DNA of 5,113 bases from an uncultured Clostridia bacterium (GTDB lineage Bacteria > Bacillota > Clostridia > Oscillospirales > CAG-272), in assembly GCA_947367285.1 (NCBI GenBank), contig CANBDB010000112.1, positions 1 through 5,113 on the forward strand. The letters are read 5' to 3'. Below, one piece after another: positions 5,108 to 5,113 of this stretch (position 1 is the stretch's first letter; the number at the start of each line of letters is the position of its first letter). The position numbers and the translations under genes are program-made. The notes under the pieces are model-generated. The model was not told the origin of the DNA and did not search any database. It was given only the letters and a program-made list of their open reading frames with translations.

Positions 5108-5113
5108 CTACGG

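Larger units (their letters stand above)
4859..5113. other. Gene-free region downstream of the pot operon
   Basis: I find no credible coding region, tRNA or rRNA on either strand in these 255 bases. The first part (to about 4955) is AT-rich, the rest GC-rich, and most of it is occupied by the inverted repeats listed separately. No convincing promoter is seen for a gene beyond the window. Confidence 0.6.

Noticed and set aside
4890..5113. CRISPR array
   Set aside because: The repeats are inverted and of different sequence; there is no regular direct repeat with spacers.

Overview
The window carries a complete polyamine (spermidine/putrescine) ABC importer operon, potA-potB-potC-potD, on the + strand. 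It is preceded by the 3' end of a membrane-embedded zinc protease gene and followed by a terminator and a block of non-coding inverted repeats. The moderate GC content, AT-rich intergenic DNA, strong AGGAG-type ribosome binding sites, consensus sigma-A promoter, Cys-anchored lipoprotein binding protein and SpoIVFB-like protease suggest a low-to-mid GC Bacillota, most likely an uncultured gut-type Clostridia. That placement is inference; no rRNA or marker gene is present.

Layout. Positions 1-398 hold the C-terminal 131 codons of an M50/site-2-protease family protein, whose start and HExxH motif lie upstream of the window. Positions 399-625 are non-coding: a 10-bp tandem duplication at the stop codon, an AT-rich inverted repeat, four T-tracts in helical phase, a near-consensus extended -10 promoter (TTGCAA-17-TACAAT) and a leader of about 80 nt. 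PotA (626-1792, ATPase) is followed by a 66-nt gap with a small hairpin, then PotB (1859-2671) and PotC (2668-3495), the two permeases, and PotD (3492-4823), the lipoprotein substrate-binding protein. The potB/potC and potC/potD junctions are ATGA overlaps with strong Shine-Dalgarno sequences, so translation is probably coupled. A strong intrinsic terminator (4829-4857) closes the operon. Positions 4859-5113 contain no gene but hold several perfect inverted repeats, probably copies of dispersed intergenic repeat elements, the last of which may run past the window edge.

How the genes work together. Lipid-anchored PotD captures the polyamine outside the membrane, PotB and PotC form the channel, and a PotA dimer powers import. 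All key motifs of the importer are intact.

The core is a well-known system, and I do not see an undescribed multi-gene system here. The points most worth a second look are a C-terminal transmembrane helix with a basic tail on PotD (predicting a binding protein anchored at both ends), a leader ORF overlapping the potA start, a hairpin placed between the apparent Shine-Dalgarno and the start codon of potB, the phased T-tracts upstream of the promoter, and the downstream repeat block.
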